Source of the DNA: Bugulina stolonifera
Taxonomy: Eukaryota; Bryozoa; Gymnolaemata; Cheilostomatida; Bugulidae
Assembly: GCA_935421135.1 (NCBI GenBank)
Contig: OW285194.1
Span: forward strand, 9,160,376-9,224,375
DNA: 64,000 bases
Reading direction: 5' to 3'
In this document: in pieces, positions 1 through 9,724 of the stretch
Layout: each line of letters begins with the position of its first letter
How positions within the stretch are numbered: the first letter of the stretch is position 1
The notes under the pieces: model-generated
What the model saw: the letters and a program-made list of their open reading frames with translations, nothing else
What the model was told of the DNA's origin: nothing
Databases searched by the model: none
Program-made: the position numbers and the translations under genes

Positions 1-498
1 CCCAAAATCCCCCCTTCTGATTGGTCGAAAAAACATTTGCACACTTGACCCCAAACCCGGCCACGACCCCTTCCCTCCCTCCTTCCCACCCTCCTCCCCT
101 CCCCCACCCCCCACTCCTCCCTCCTCCCCCGCCACCGCCCTCGTCCCGTCCGCACCACCGCCGCCGCCGCCACCACCACCCTCACCACCGCCGCCGCCGC
201 CACCGCCACCACCGCCACCACCACCGCCGCCATCACCGCCGCCACCGCCGCCACCGCCGCCACCGCCGCCACCGCCACCACCGCCACCACCACCGCCGCC
301 ATCACCGTCATCACCGTCATCACCGCCACCCCTCCTCCACCGCCGCCCACCCTTCCCCGCAACCCCCACTCACCCGAACGACCGATCGTTTGAGGCGGTC
401 AAGCCGCGTCCGCCCACGTTGCGTGCGGCGCCGACCGTACACGTGGAGGCGACGCCAGTGCCCCGTATCCACCGGGCCAAGCGACTAGGCCGCGGCCC
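1..498 (+). repeat. Left terminal inverted repeat (outer part missing)
   Basis: This arm matches the reverse complement of 7738-8183. It contains a CCAAT-type box in reverse (TGATTGG at about 18-24), a C-rich tract, then a CCG/CCACCG microsatellite at about 150-340 that is longer here than in the other arm. The shared block ends in the GC-rich segment at about 480-498. The proline/arginine/histidine-rich open frames over it are by-products of the triplet repeat, not genes. Confidence 0.85.
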
Positions 499-693
499 GC
501 CGCCCATCCCGAGTTACACCGGGGCGGGATTGTAAAAGATAAGCTGGTCTGATGGTGGTATTAATGCGAGGAAGGTTCGGTTCTATGATATACATTGTAT
601 TGACGATAAAGGATGAATGAATAAAAGGTTGTGTGCAAGTGTTAGATTTTGCCTGCCAATAGAGTTTAGTAGGAGTAGGAGTTTAGGTACTTA

Positions 694-2159
694 TTACTCA
701 TCTTCATCAGAAGTTGTAGGAGCTATAATGTTTACGACTTCGGTCTCGGCATACTCTAATTGATATGCTCCAGCTCCAAACTCTTGACACAGTCTTACCT
801 ACAAGATGATTTTAGTTTTTTACTCAGACGAATATCACTCAAGGTGGTCAAAGCAAGAAATCTATCCTTCTTTATGTTGTTGGTACCTTACCATATCCGG
901 TGATTTGTAGAGGTGAGCTAGTTGTTAAGGGGTTTCACTTTTGTAGTTACGAACTTCAGAATCAGCTCCCAATCTTAGACATGAATGTAGACATTCGTAG
1001 TCTTCATTCTCTATGGCAATGTGAGATGGGGCGTATCCATCTCCCATTCGCTATAATATCAAACAAGGGAATTGAATTAAACTCCCCATCTAACTTATCA
1101 ATTCGATCTACTCTACTTTTATTCCACTGTAATGTATTCACTTACCCTCATATCTAAGTCAGCCCGAGTATTTTCTTTTAGTACCTTTAGTGCCTCTCTA
1201 TGCTTGCTGTTATGCGCTGTTTCAACAATGAGGTGTACTACACTCCTTCCATCATGATTGTAGCTCTGTACATTGTCTTGGGGAAGTGATTTGTAAGGAA
1301 CTCTGAAGTATGGATGCTTTACTTCTGCTCTGGTCAAACTTGTGGTTAGAGCATGAATAACCTTAGCTCTACCCAGACGTGCAGCAATGTGAAGGGGGGG
1401 GTGTCACCTTCCAAATAAACATTAGCAATATAGATAAGTACCGAATTGTTACGAGTTTTGCAACACTTTATTTTTTCACAAGCGATGCATGCAAACATTG
1501 GTGCTATAAAACACTAACCCCAAGCATCGGCTATTGCTCCATCCGCTCCCCTTGTGATGATGAGGCGAATTAGTGAATCCGAACAATAAGACTGTACAGT
1601 TAGGTGAAGTAACGTCTGCCGATTCGCATTTTTTGTATTCAGTTGTTTGTGACTCCTCGCAACAAATACCGCGAGTGCAATGGCTCTCTCATCTCTATCT
1701 CGGGCTGCTTCTAGAACCTCACTACATCATTTAGCATGATATTTGTTTTTCACATAGTTGAGAGGTAGTTATATGAGAAATTTGCATTGAACCACTTCAG
1801 TTTTGTCTATCATATTTTATTTTGATCATAAAAGACAATACGAAAAAAAAAAAAAAAATAGTTGGAAGTATGTATAACTTACAACTCTTCATCCTTTCCA
1901 TCTTGCTCCAAAAGATAGAACGAATTTCTTCTAGTAACTGTGTGCTAAGCTTATTGCGAATATCGGTTACAAGATCCCATTTCTGCCAGTCTAGAGGTAA
2001 GCTTTTTTGGAGAAAGAGCTCAGATACCCCCTCAAATAAGTCTTTATTCTCATACTTGCTTTGTTCTGTACAACTTTCCACTGTTAACTTCATCAGCTCT
2101 TGGTTTATAGGAGTCATTAGCTTGTTGCTATACTCGCTTGATCCATATCCACTTTCCAT
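694..2159 (-). pseudogene. Ankyrin-repeat protein gene of the TIR element, broken
   Basis: Five minus-strand exons can be traced by GT/AG sites: 2159-1883, 1707-1519, 1407-1146, 1050-892 and 798-694, ending in TAA after an acidic tail (SDEDE). Ankyrin signatures are clear: NRQTLLHL, TPPLHIAARLGRAKVIHAL, GRSVVHLIVETA, GYAPSHIAIENEDYECL and ETPxQLAHLYKSPDMV. The N-terminal about 90 residues are not ankyrin-like. Two lesions are visible. A tract of eight C in exon 3 (about 1393-1400) breaks the frame where six C would give GDTPLHIAA. An in-frame TAA lies at 925-927 inside the ankyrin motif ETP-stop-QLAHL. The gene runs divergently from the plus-strand gene of the same element. Ankyrin repeats bind protein partners; the partner is unknown. 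A functional intact copy may exist elsewhere in the genome. Confidence 0.7.
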
Positions 2160-2299
2160 GCTATTTGTGTGCTAACCTTCTTTAATTTTTATTAAGAACA
2201 GACTGGAGCTAGAAAGAGTTAACTAAACTATTGTTTCCATCTCTCTTTATATAGTGAATAAAAAGATACAAATAAAGCTGATTGGCTAACGATATATAC

Positions 2300-2935
2300 A
2301 TTGGAGCGCATTGGAAACACATCGGGATAGATTGAAAACACATAGGGGAACATCGAAACACATCGGGAGAGGTCGAAAAGACATCGGGAGAGGTCGAAAA
2401 GACATCGGGAGAGGTCGAAAACACATCGGGAGAGGTCGAAAACACATCGGGGCACATCGAATCACATCGGGGAGGTCGAAAACACATCGGGACACATCGA
2501 ATCACATCGGGGGAGGTTGAAAACACATCGGGACACATCGAATCACATCGGGGGAGGTCGAAAACACATCGGGTTACATCGGGGGAGGTCGAAAACACAT
2601 CGGGACACATCGAATCACATCGGGGGAGGTCGAAAACACATCGGGACACATCGAATCATATCGGGGGAGGTCGAAAACACATCGAATCACATCGGGGGAG
2701 GTCGAAAACACATCGGGTTACATCGGGTTACATCGGGGCAGGTCGAAAACACATCGGGACACATCGAATCACATCGGGGGAGGTCGAAAACACATCGGGA
2801 CACATCGAATCACATCGGGGGAGGTCGAAAACACATCGGGACACATCGAATCACATCGGGGGAGGTCGAAAACACATCGGGTTACATCGGAAACACATCG
2901 GGTTACATCGGGATACATCGAATCACATCGGGATG
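2300..2935. repeat. Satellite array between the divergent genes of the TIR element
   Basis: The array is built of an ACATCGGG-type core. The higher-order unit is about 41-42 bp (two or three cores plus GGGAGGTCGAAAA) and repeats about a dozen times with truncated versions at both ends. It lies between the start of the ankyrin gene (2159) and the first exon of the plus-strand gene (3103), where promoters would be expected. The open frames on both strands are periodic translations of the repeat and are not called as genes. Confidence 0.9.
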
Positions 2936-3102
2936 TAATAAATCAGAATAAAAAAAGGCACATCACTTCTGATTGGACAGAGACTTCCATAAAAGCAAGC
3001 ATGAGAGAGGATTTTTATCATTACCACTCAACCACCTAGTAAAGACTTGCAACTCTGTGGATATTTACTAATTTCTCAGAATAAACATCACTCAACAATT
3101 AA

Positions 3103-5859
3103 TATGGTGAGTAAACTTATTTTAATATGTATTTTAATATGAATTTACTCATTTGAGTTAACATTGGGACTAATTCTATTTTAGTAGTGATATAATACTC
3201 CTTTGGTATGACCAGGGCCTAGAAACTTTGTAAGCTTATATATTAAACTGTTTTGATTCTCAACATGAGAGCAAGTATGTAGAGATCTGATCTGTCTATA
3301 CTACAATTTGTGTGACCAGAGCTTAGAAACTTTATAAGTGGTGAGATATATTTTCAATATGAGTAGTTATATCACTAGTAGTGTAATAAGTATCAAAACA
3401 AGTTTATTACCACTTGTACTGGCTATACTAATACATCCTAGCTATTTTAATATGTATTTTAATATGAATTCACTCATTTGAGTTAACATTGGGACTAATT
3501 CTATTTTAGTAGTGAAAATATTTCTCCTTTGGTATGTCCAGGGCTTAGAAACTTTGTAAGCTTATATATTAAACTGTTTTGATTCTCAACATGAAAGCAT
3601 GTGTGTAGAGATCTGCTCTGTCTATACTACAATTAGTGTGACCATAGCTTAGAAACTTTATAAGTGGTGAGATTTATTTTCAATATGAGTAGTTATACCA
3701 CTAGTAGGGTAATAAGTATCAAAACAGTTTATTACCACTTGTACTGACTATACTTGTACATCCTAGCAAAGAAGTATATTATCAAGTGTAGCCTATACTC
3801 TACATCCAAGACTATACTGTACTAAAGTGGTCTATCACAATACTTGGGGTGGACTTGCTGCTAAAAAGATTAACTGGATAATTCTAATGAATAGGTCTGC
3901 ACTAAAGTGATTTATTACACTACTTGGGATGAACTTGTTGCTAAAAAGATTAACTGAATAATTCTAATAAATAGGTCTACACCAAAGTGATTTATTACAC
4001 TACTTGGGATGAACTTGATGCTAAAAATATTAACTGATTAATTCTAATAAATAGATCTGCACTAACACAAGAGTAATTTATCTCTCTGTTTGGGAGGAGC
4101 TTACCATCAGAAAGACTCAATTGGTTAAAAAACACATAAAAAGTAGGGGGGTGGTATTTTTGGTTTTTTCTGTCTTATACTGATTATTCACTTCAAAATT
4201 AATTCTTGCTAATACATGTTCTGTTTATCTGTTCCTGTTTCTATTCCCCAGTGACTATGGTGAGTTGGTGGTTTTATCCACACAGTTAAGGCTTTAGTAT
4301 ATATTATTACTTGTTATTTTACTTGCCTATTCTATTCATTCTAAAAGTAGTTGTTATCAGTATTCTTATTTTCTTGCTCAATAACTATAGGGATTAGTAT
4401 TTTTGTATACTTGACTTGTACACTACCACTATGCTCATGTTTCCTATATATTTTTATTCATTCTTATTTTCTTTGTTTAGTAACTATGTTGCATTAGTAG
4501 TTCCGTTTATGCTTTGGTATATGTTTATTACTCTACATATACTTACAGGCTTCTACATCTAAGCAACCAAGAAAAAAATATATAAGAAAAATAAAAACAA
4601 CAAAAAAAGGTACGAAATACATGATAACCTACGATTCGGAGGACAAAAGAATCTCAAGGAAAAGAATCCCATCTCCAGAAATGGTTAGTCTATTATCTTA
4701 TTTGTTCACACATGCACTACAACTTCCATCCACTATGGTGTTGGCTTTCTACACCTCATCACATTATTTCTAAGATGTCAAAGGAGATTGCTGACATTTC
4801 TTCAGAAGTACATGTTAGTAACACATAGTATGATAATGTACTTTTTCATACTATAAGCCTCTTACCATGTCTAGAATGTCAAAAGAGACTACTTCTTTTT
4901 TAAAACCAGATGTTAATTAGCCATAGTATGATTTTCTCTAATTCTATAAGTCTCTTACCATGTCTAAGATGTTAAAGATTAGTTATATTTTCATTATAAG
5001 TATTGTACTTTCTTTCTTATGTATTATTTCTTTTTTTGTTTTCTTATGTGAAAAAAAAAACATAAATTACAACTGCTTTTCTCATGTTAATGGTACATTT
5101 CTCTTTATGTGAGAAAATAGACAGACTTTAGTAGACTTGCTTAGTACTTAGAGTGCTAGTTTTTTCATCAAATTCCTCAAAAACCATATATTACAAATGA
5201 CTATGTTAATGTAGTTTGTTAATTAGTCTCTGCACATTTTATTTACATTATAGAATGAAAAAGAAACAGAACTAGGTGAAGAAGAAATTGCATTATTTGA
5301 GGGATGTGGGGGAGTAGATGGGATAGAGATAGGTAAGAATGATCTGCTATCTATTTGTCTATTTAGAATCTTTTTGATTTACAAGTAAGTCATATGTCCT
5401 CTCTCACTTATTCTTGTTTTTTTTTCTCTTTTAGGACTCAGAACAAAGCCGATAAGTAAGGGGGGTCTAAGATTCTATGTCTTTGTTAGTGATGGGGCAA
5501 AAAGAAGACTGGAGATGTCACTAGCAAAGCCATTTGAATCGGACGACCCCTGCTTTTTATGTAACAAGAATGTTGGACGCCGACGAGGCATCCACATTCA
5601 ACAACACTTTTTGCTCAGAATCTGTTTTTGCTATCACATAACAGTAGATGATGAGGGGATGAATAGACACTACAACTTTCCATCTAATCATCGTATTGAT
5701 GGAAAGCCCTGTCACCGCCACATCTCATTCAACACTCGCTTTCTAACTGATATCTACTCATTAAAAAAGACCATATCCTTTTTGCAAAGGGTCACTGGTC
5801 ACTCTCCACCTTCCAAAATACTCATCCCGCATACACTCCAACAACTGTTGGTGGGGTAG
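3103..5859 (+). CDS. Unknown Cys/His-rich protein encoded by the TIR element (spliced, about 213 aa)
   Basis: Proposed exons are 3103-3105 (ATG followed by GTGAGT), 4549-4683, 5254-5332 and 5435-5859; they join in frame to 642 nt. The N-terminus is strongly basic (SKQPRKKYIRKIKTTKK), suggesting nucleic-acid binding or a nuclear signal. The C-terminal about 140 residues contain a CFLCNK pair, then HIQQH, CFC, and CHRH, a spacing that could bind zinc. A hydrophobic/aromatic segment (LRFYVFVSDGAKRRLEM) precedes it. I do not recognise the family. An alternative first exon ending ATG|GTGAGT occurs at about 4253-4260, so the start exon is uncertain. It is a cargo or mobility gene of the element; the role is unknown. 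Confidence 0.5.
3118..3770. repeat. Tandem duplication, unit about 320 bp, two copies
   Basis: The stretch from about 3122 to 3440 recurs at about 3443-3765 with few changes; landmarks such as TTTGAGTTAACATTGGGAC occur in both copies. It lies in the long first intron of the plus-strand element gene. Its function is not known. Confidence 0.85.
3835..4070. repeat. Tandem repeat, unit about 80 bp, three copies
   Basis: Three successive copies carry the landmarks TTATTACACTACTTGG and TTAACTGAATAATTCTAATAA or close variants. It lies in the same intron as the 320-bp duplication, directly downstream of it. Confidence 0.8.
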
Positions 5860-5882
5860 TATACCCTCCCTTCTTTAAGGGG

Positions 5883-6608
5883 ATGTCTACTACTCCATTC
5901 TCTTTAAAGTCTGGGGTGTGCTCTTCACAATTTCCTCTCCCTTCTCACCATCATTTTAATTCAGATGCTTCTTCCATCAGTAACTCTCTTACTAATGGAG
6001 ACATTACCACCTCTACTTCTTCTCCTACAACTACTACTATTGCTACTATCATTACTACTACCCCTTCTACTGCTTCTTTTCCTCCACTCTTTTCTTCACA
6101 TTCACCCTCTCATTCTCCTGAAAGATCTGATGATACAGTTACCACTGTTTCGATACCTACTTCTACTCCCACCTCTTCACCTGCTCCACTCTTTTTCTTA
6201 GATTCACCCTCTTTTTCTCTTGAAAGATCTAATAATACGATTACTAGTCTTTCAATACCTACTTTTATTACTACTTCTACTACCACTACTACTACTACTA
6301 CTTCTACTACTACCACTTCTTCCTTTTCTTTAGCTTCACACTCTCTTTCTTTTGAAAGAGAGCTACTTAGCTTGCAGTCTCCTTCTTGTTCTTCTGAACT
6401 CAATCTTAATACCCCCACCACTATTACCCCCATAGAAGAGGAGACTGTCAGTGAACTAGTTGATCGAAGCAGACTCCCCCAATCTGTTTTCTCTGGAGCA
6501 GTTGAGTATTACCGCTCTGCCATTTTTCATCTCAAGAAGAATGGGTATCACAGAGAGGTAATAGCACAAGCTGAAGCTTACCTTCGAGTCAGTGAAGAAA
6601 AGCTCTAA
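5883..6608 (+). CDS. Ser/Thr-rich ORF of the TIR element with a helical C-terminal tail
   Basis: This is one open frame of 241 codons. About residues 1-180 are extremely Ser/Thr/Pro-rich with repeated blocks (SHSPSHSPERSDDT, SPSFSLERSNNT) and a long threonine run. The last about 60 residues are different in kind and predicted helical (VSELVDRSRLPQSVF, AVEYYRSAIFHLKKNGYH, AYLRVSEEKL). It starts 23 bases after the stop of the Cys/His-rich gene but in another frame. A 29-base GT..AG segment (5851-5879) would join the two, but that is too short for a normal intron. It could be the 3' part of the same gene through an unseen splice, a second transcript, or degraded sequence. No family is recognised. 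Confidence 0.4.
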   Translation: MSTTPFSLKSGVCSSQFPLPSHHHFNSDASSISNSLTNGDITTSTSSPTTTTIATIITTTPSTASFPPLFSSHSPSHSPERSDDTVTTVSIPTSTPTSSPAPLFFLDSPSFSLERSNNTITSLSIPTFITTSTTTTTTTTSTTTTSSFSLASHSLSFERELLSLQSPSCSSELNLNTPTTITPIEEETVSELVDRSRLPQSVFSGAVEYYRSAIFHLKKNGYHREVIAQAEAYLRVSEEKL

Positions 6609-6699
6609 TCATCTTTTCTTTAGTTTTTTTTCTTTTTTCTTCCACTCTCTTTCTCCCACTCTCTCTCTGTAGTGTCTCATTCCCTCTGCATTTACTTTT

Positions 6700-7560
6700 A
6701 TGTGATAGCGAATCAGTGAAGATTTTTTAAATTATTTTTTAAATCATTATATAATGGTATTCTAACACTTATACACATCCTTTTATACATTCTATTGCTA
6801 CTATTGTAAAAAGTTTATTTAATGTATTATATGTGCTGACTTAACACATGCACACAGCTGTTTCTTGCTATAATAGCTATGACAAATACTCCTTTACATA
6901 CGTGTCTTTTATTCTTTCAATTGTGTTTAAATTATATTATAATGATATTTTAACATGTGTACACGATCTTTATTTATTTATTGCTACTATTGTGAAAAGT
7001 TTATTTAATGAATTACATAATGCTGACTTTTTTTTATTCAATTGTGTTTAAACTATTATATAACGATATTTTACATGTGTACACATTTATTCATTCTATT
7101 GCTAGTATTGTAAAAAGTGTATTTAATGTATTACATAATGCTGACTTAACACATGCACTCAATCTTTTATTTATTCTATTGCTACTATTGTGAAGAGTTT
7201 ATTTAATATATTACATAATGCTGACTTAACACATACACACAACCTTTTATTTATTCTATTGCTACTATTGTGAAAAGTTTATCTAATGTATAATATATGC
7301 TGTCTTAACACATGCACACAGACTTTCTTGCTAATAATTGCTATGTCATACTCCTTTAAATATGTGTCTTTTATTCTTTCAATTGTGTTTTAACATGTGT
7401 ACACAATCTTTTATTTATTCTATTGCTACTATTGTGAAAAGTTTATCTAATGTACTACATAAAGCTGACTTAAGACATACACACAACCTTTCATCTATTC
7501 TATTGTCACCATTGTGAAAAGTTTATTTAATGTATATCATAAAACCAACCCTTCTTCCCA
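6700..7560. repeat. AT-rich degenerate tandem repeats near the right arm of the TIR element
   Basis: Phrases such as TTTATTCTATTGCTACTATTG and AAAAGTTTATTTAATGTATTACATAATGCTGACTTAACACA recur at irregular spacing six or more times. No coding potential is visible beyond short chance frames. It occupies the gap between the last ORF and the right inverted repeat. Confidence 0.75.
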
Positions 7561-7737
7561 TCAGTATATTTATAGCCAATACTTTACATCTTTCTTTATT
7601 AATGATGCAATGCACATCATAAACCAAGCCTTCTGTAGTACTTCTTCTTATCGCTAATGAGAGCTATAGGCAAAGTACAGCGGAATTCGCTCGTTTAGAT
7701 CACAAGCTTTTCGAGTGAGGGCGCAGGAGAAGCGGGG

Positions 7738-8290
7738 GGCCGCGGCCTAGTCGCTTGGCCCGGTGGATACGGGGCACTGGCGTCGCCTCCACGTGTGCGG
7801 TCGGCGTCGCACGCAACGTGGGCGGACGCGGCTTGACCGCCTCAAACGATCGGTCGTTCGGGTGAGTGGGGGTTGCAAGGGAGGGTGGGCGGCGGTGGAG
7901 GAGGGGTGGCGGTGATGACGGTGATGGCGGCGGTGGTGGTGGCGGTGGCGGCGGTGGCGGTGGCGGTGGCGGTGGCGGCGGTGGCAGCGGCGGCGGCGGT
8001 GGTGAGGGTGGTGGTGGCGGCGGCGGTGGTGCGGACGGGACGAGGGCGGTGGCGGGGGAGGTGGGAGGAGTGGGGGTGGGGGAGGGGAGGAGGGTGGGAA
8101 GGAGGGAGGGAAGGGGTCGTGGCCGGGTTTGGGGTCAAGTGTGCAAATGTTTTTTCGACCAATCAGAAGGGGGGATTTTGGGGTGACCTTGGCAAGGTCG
8201 TGTGCAAAATTTTTGTGCTCTTCTGTGATTGGTTGAAATCGGAAATACCGGCTTGTGATTGGTTGAAAACAGGGGTCAATGAGTGCGTGT
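7738..8290 (-). repeat. Right terminal inverted repeat
   Basis: The segment 7738-8183 is the inverted copy of 1-498. Beyond it, 8184-8290 holds two more TGATTGGTTGAAA motifs (reverse CCAAT boxes) about 35 bp apart and is presumably the outer arm whose left partner is outside the window. The glycine-rich and alanine/valine-rich open frames here are translations of the GGC/GGT microsatellite. Confidence 0.8.
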
Positions 8291-8493
8291 CTGTATAGAA
8301 GTGCACTGACTATACTACTATGAGGTGTCAAACACCGAAACAGTACACTGTATGCAGATTGAGTATATACATGTATATATTATAATGTATGTAACAGTGC
8401 ATGCTGTACATAAGCATGTGTGTACATTTCATAAGAGGTATGTACATGTTGTATATAATTATACAATGTAGATACAATGTTATATATTCCTAC

Positions 8494-8666
8494 CTCATAG
8501 CTCCAAAATCAGCAGTAAACCCTCCTGGCATCACACATGCCTGATATCTTCCTCCAAATCTCTTGTCTGCCTCCAGAATAGCTACTTTACGGGTGGTAGT
8601 TGTGCCCAGCCGCCATGCTGCATACAAACCACTTATTCCACCACCGACTATCACAACGTCGTACAT
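8494..8666 (-). CDS. FAD-dependent amine oxidase-type flavoprotein, first coding exon only
   Basis: The minus-strand exon starts with ATG at 8666 and ends at a GTAGGA donor just below 8494 (57 codons plus two bases). Residues 2-16 give the dinucleotide-binding Rossmann motif VVIVGGGISGLYAAWRL. It is followed by the acidic ribose-binding end of strand 2 (VAILEADKRFGGR), and then DFGAMR, the order seen at the N-terminus of flavin amine oxidases and L-amino-acid oxidases. It would bind FAD and oxidise an amine or amino acid; the substrate cannot be told from this exon. All later exons must lie before the window, because the 8-kb TIR element fills the downstream intron. No signal peptide is visible, so a cytosolic or peroxisomal site is possible. 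If the element disrupts splicing, the gene could be inactive. Confidence 0.75.
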
Positions 8667-8823
8667 GGTTACTGCTACTAACTATTCCGGGGACTTACTA
8701 CAAATATGATAGATGTTAATGTATTGCAACGTTATGCATGTACATAGTTATATGTACACATACATCTACAGGGTACACGTACACATACAATTGTACATAT
8801 AAACATTATGTTGTCCACTATTA

Positions 8824-8882
8824 CCGCCACAGGAGCAGTGGGGAGGGGCAGCCTGGCTCCCCCCCCACTGCTCCTGTGGCGG
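8824..8882. repeat. GC-rich inverted repeat (hairpin)
   Basis: The left arm begins CCGCCACAGGAGCAGTGGGG and the right arm is its near-perfect reverse complement, enclosing a short GGCAGCCTGG-type loop. It is directly followed by a second hairpin. Confidence 0.9.
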
Positions 8883-8940
8883 GCTGTATAATATAGCTAA
8901 GCTAGCAGCCAATCACTAGCTTAACTATATTATACAACCC
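8881..8940. repeat. AT-rich inverted repeat with a CCAAT motif in the loop
   Basis: The arms GGGCTGTATAATATAGCTAA.. and its reverse complement (one or two mismatches, about 25 bp each) enclose a loop of about ten bases containing AGCCAATCA. It shares its first two bases with the GC-rich hairpin, so the two stem-loops form a tandem pair. Confidence 0.85.
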
Positions 8941-9724
8941 AGGACAGCACTTTTCCACAATTCCTACAGGCTGTGCCAGGCATAGATACGGTCTACTAAT
9001 CCTTTACAAAATCACTTACCTCTTCCTAATTGTGCTTTGACTCCCAAGATTGTCTGTTGAACATGAGTGTCACCTGCTACCGGGTCTGTTGTTGGCCTAT
9101 GTTACTTCTTACACTAGTAACTACTATTACTGCATGCCTACGTGCACAACTTGTGAACTGATAGTCAATGTCAACATGTATGCATATTTATGTGAATAAT
9201 AGCATAAGAGGGATTCTAGGTCTACAAGTAGTATTAGGATACACTCTATTGTACTGGTGGAACCACAAAAGAAGAGTAATGTTTGGGCTTTTCATAACTT
9301 CGCCCCACCCTCATTCATACCTACCCATTTATAAGGATACTCAGCTAACAAAGCTACAATGGTCATTTGATAAGAGAAGAGAATGAATTGGGTCAACCAT
9401 GTCATTGTGATTGATATGAAGGGATGTTTTACTGTATGTCAGTGCCTGGGCATTTAGTATCTGTATGAGAGGAGATAACTCTGTACAAATAGGTTGACCC
9501 AAAGCCCTGCATCATGCTGAAGGTTGTATCCATTATACCTGTCCAGCTTATAGGGAGGGTGTGGCACGTGGGCAGGCCCGTGACAACTGTCCAAACACTA
9601 ACACTCTCAAAATATTGGCTCAGGTTTCCACAAGAGATTGGGGTCAATATCATTGCTCCAATCCAATCTTGATAGTTTGGAATTCAGCCTAGTTGAGCCA
9701 TGTATATATTATTGTCTGTTACAG

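Larger units (their letters stand above)
1..8290. mobile_element. Large TIR-bounded mobile element, about 8.3 kb, left end cut by the window
   Basis: The first 498 bases reappear as a reverse complement at 7738-8183. Base 1 pairs with about 8183, so the right arm has further outer sequence (8184 to about 8290) whose left partner lies before the window. Between the arms are two divergently arranged genes (ankyrin gene minus, unknown gene plus) with a satellite array between their 5' ends, a Ser/Thr-rich ORF and AT-rich repeats. This is the layout of a cut-and-paste DNA transposon or a virus-like element, but I recognise no DDE transposase, integrase, tyrosine recombinase or DNA polymerase. The target-site duplication cannot be read because the left end is missing, and the right end is estimated from where the GC-rich CCAAT-type sequence stops. 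The element sits inside intron 1 of the flavoprotein gene whose exon 1 is at 8494-8666. The superfamily is unknown. Confidence 0.8.
8667..9724. promoter_or_regulatory. Divergent 5' region between the flavoprotein and PEAK-type genes
   Basis: No protein-coding exon is visible here. The region separates two genes transcribed away from each other and so should hold both promoters and the 5' untranslated exon of the plus-strand gene, whose first coding exon begins right after an acceptor (TCTGTTACAG at 9715-9724). Two adjacent hairpins (8824-8882 and 8881-8940) stand out. No clear TATA box assignment can be made. Confidence 0.4.

Noticed and set aside
21..488. Long Pro/Arg/His-rich open frame, and Gly-rich or Ala/Val-rich frames in the other arm (7866-8298)
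   Set aside because: They are translations of the CCG/CCACCG microsatellite in the inverted repeats and have no stop-free logic beyond the triplet repeat.
2300..2940. CRISPR-like look of the regular repeats
   Set aside because: There are no unique spacers; units are tandem satellite copies in a eukaryotic genome.
2209..2951. Several overlapping open frames on both strands
   Set aside because: All are periodic translations of the ACATCGGG satellite.
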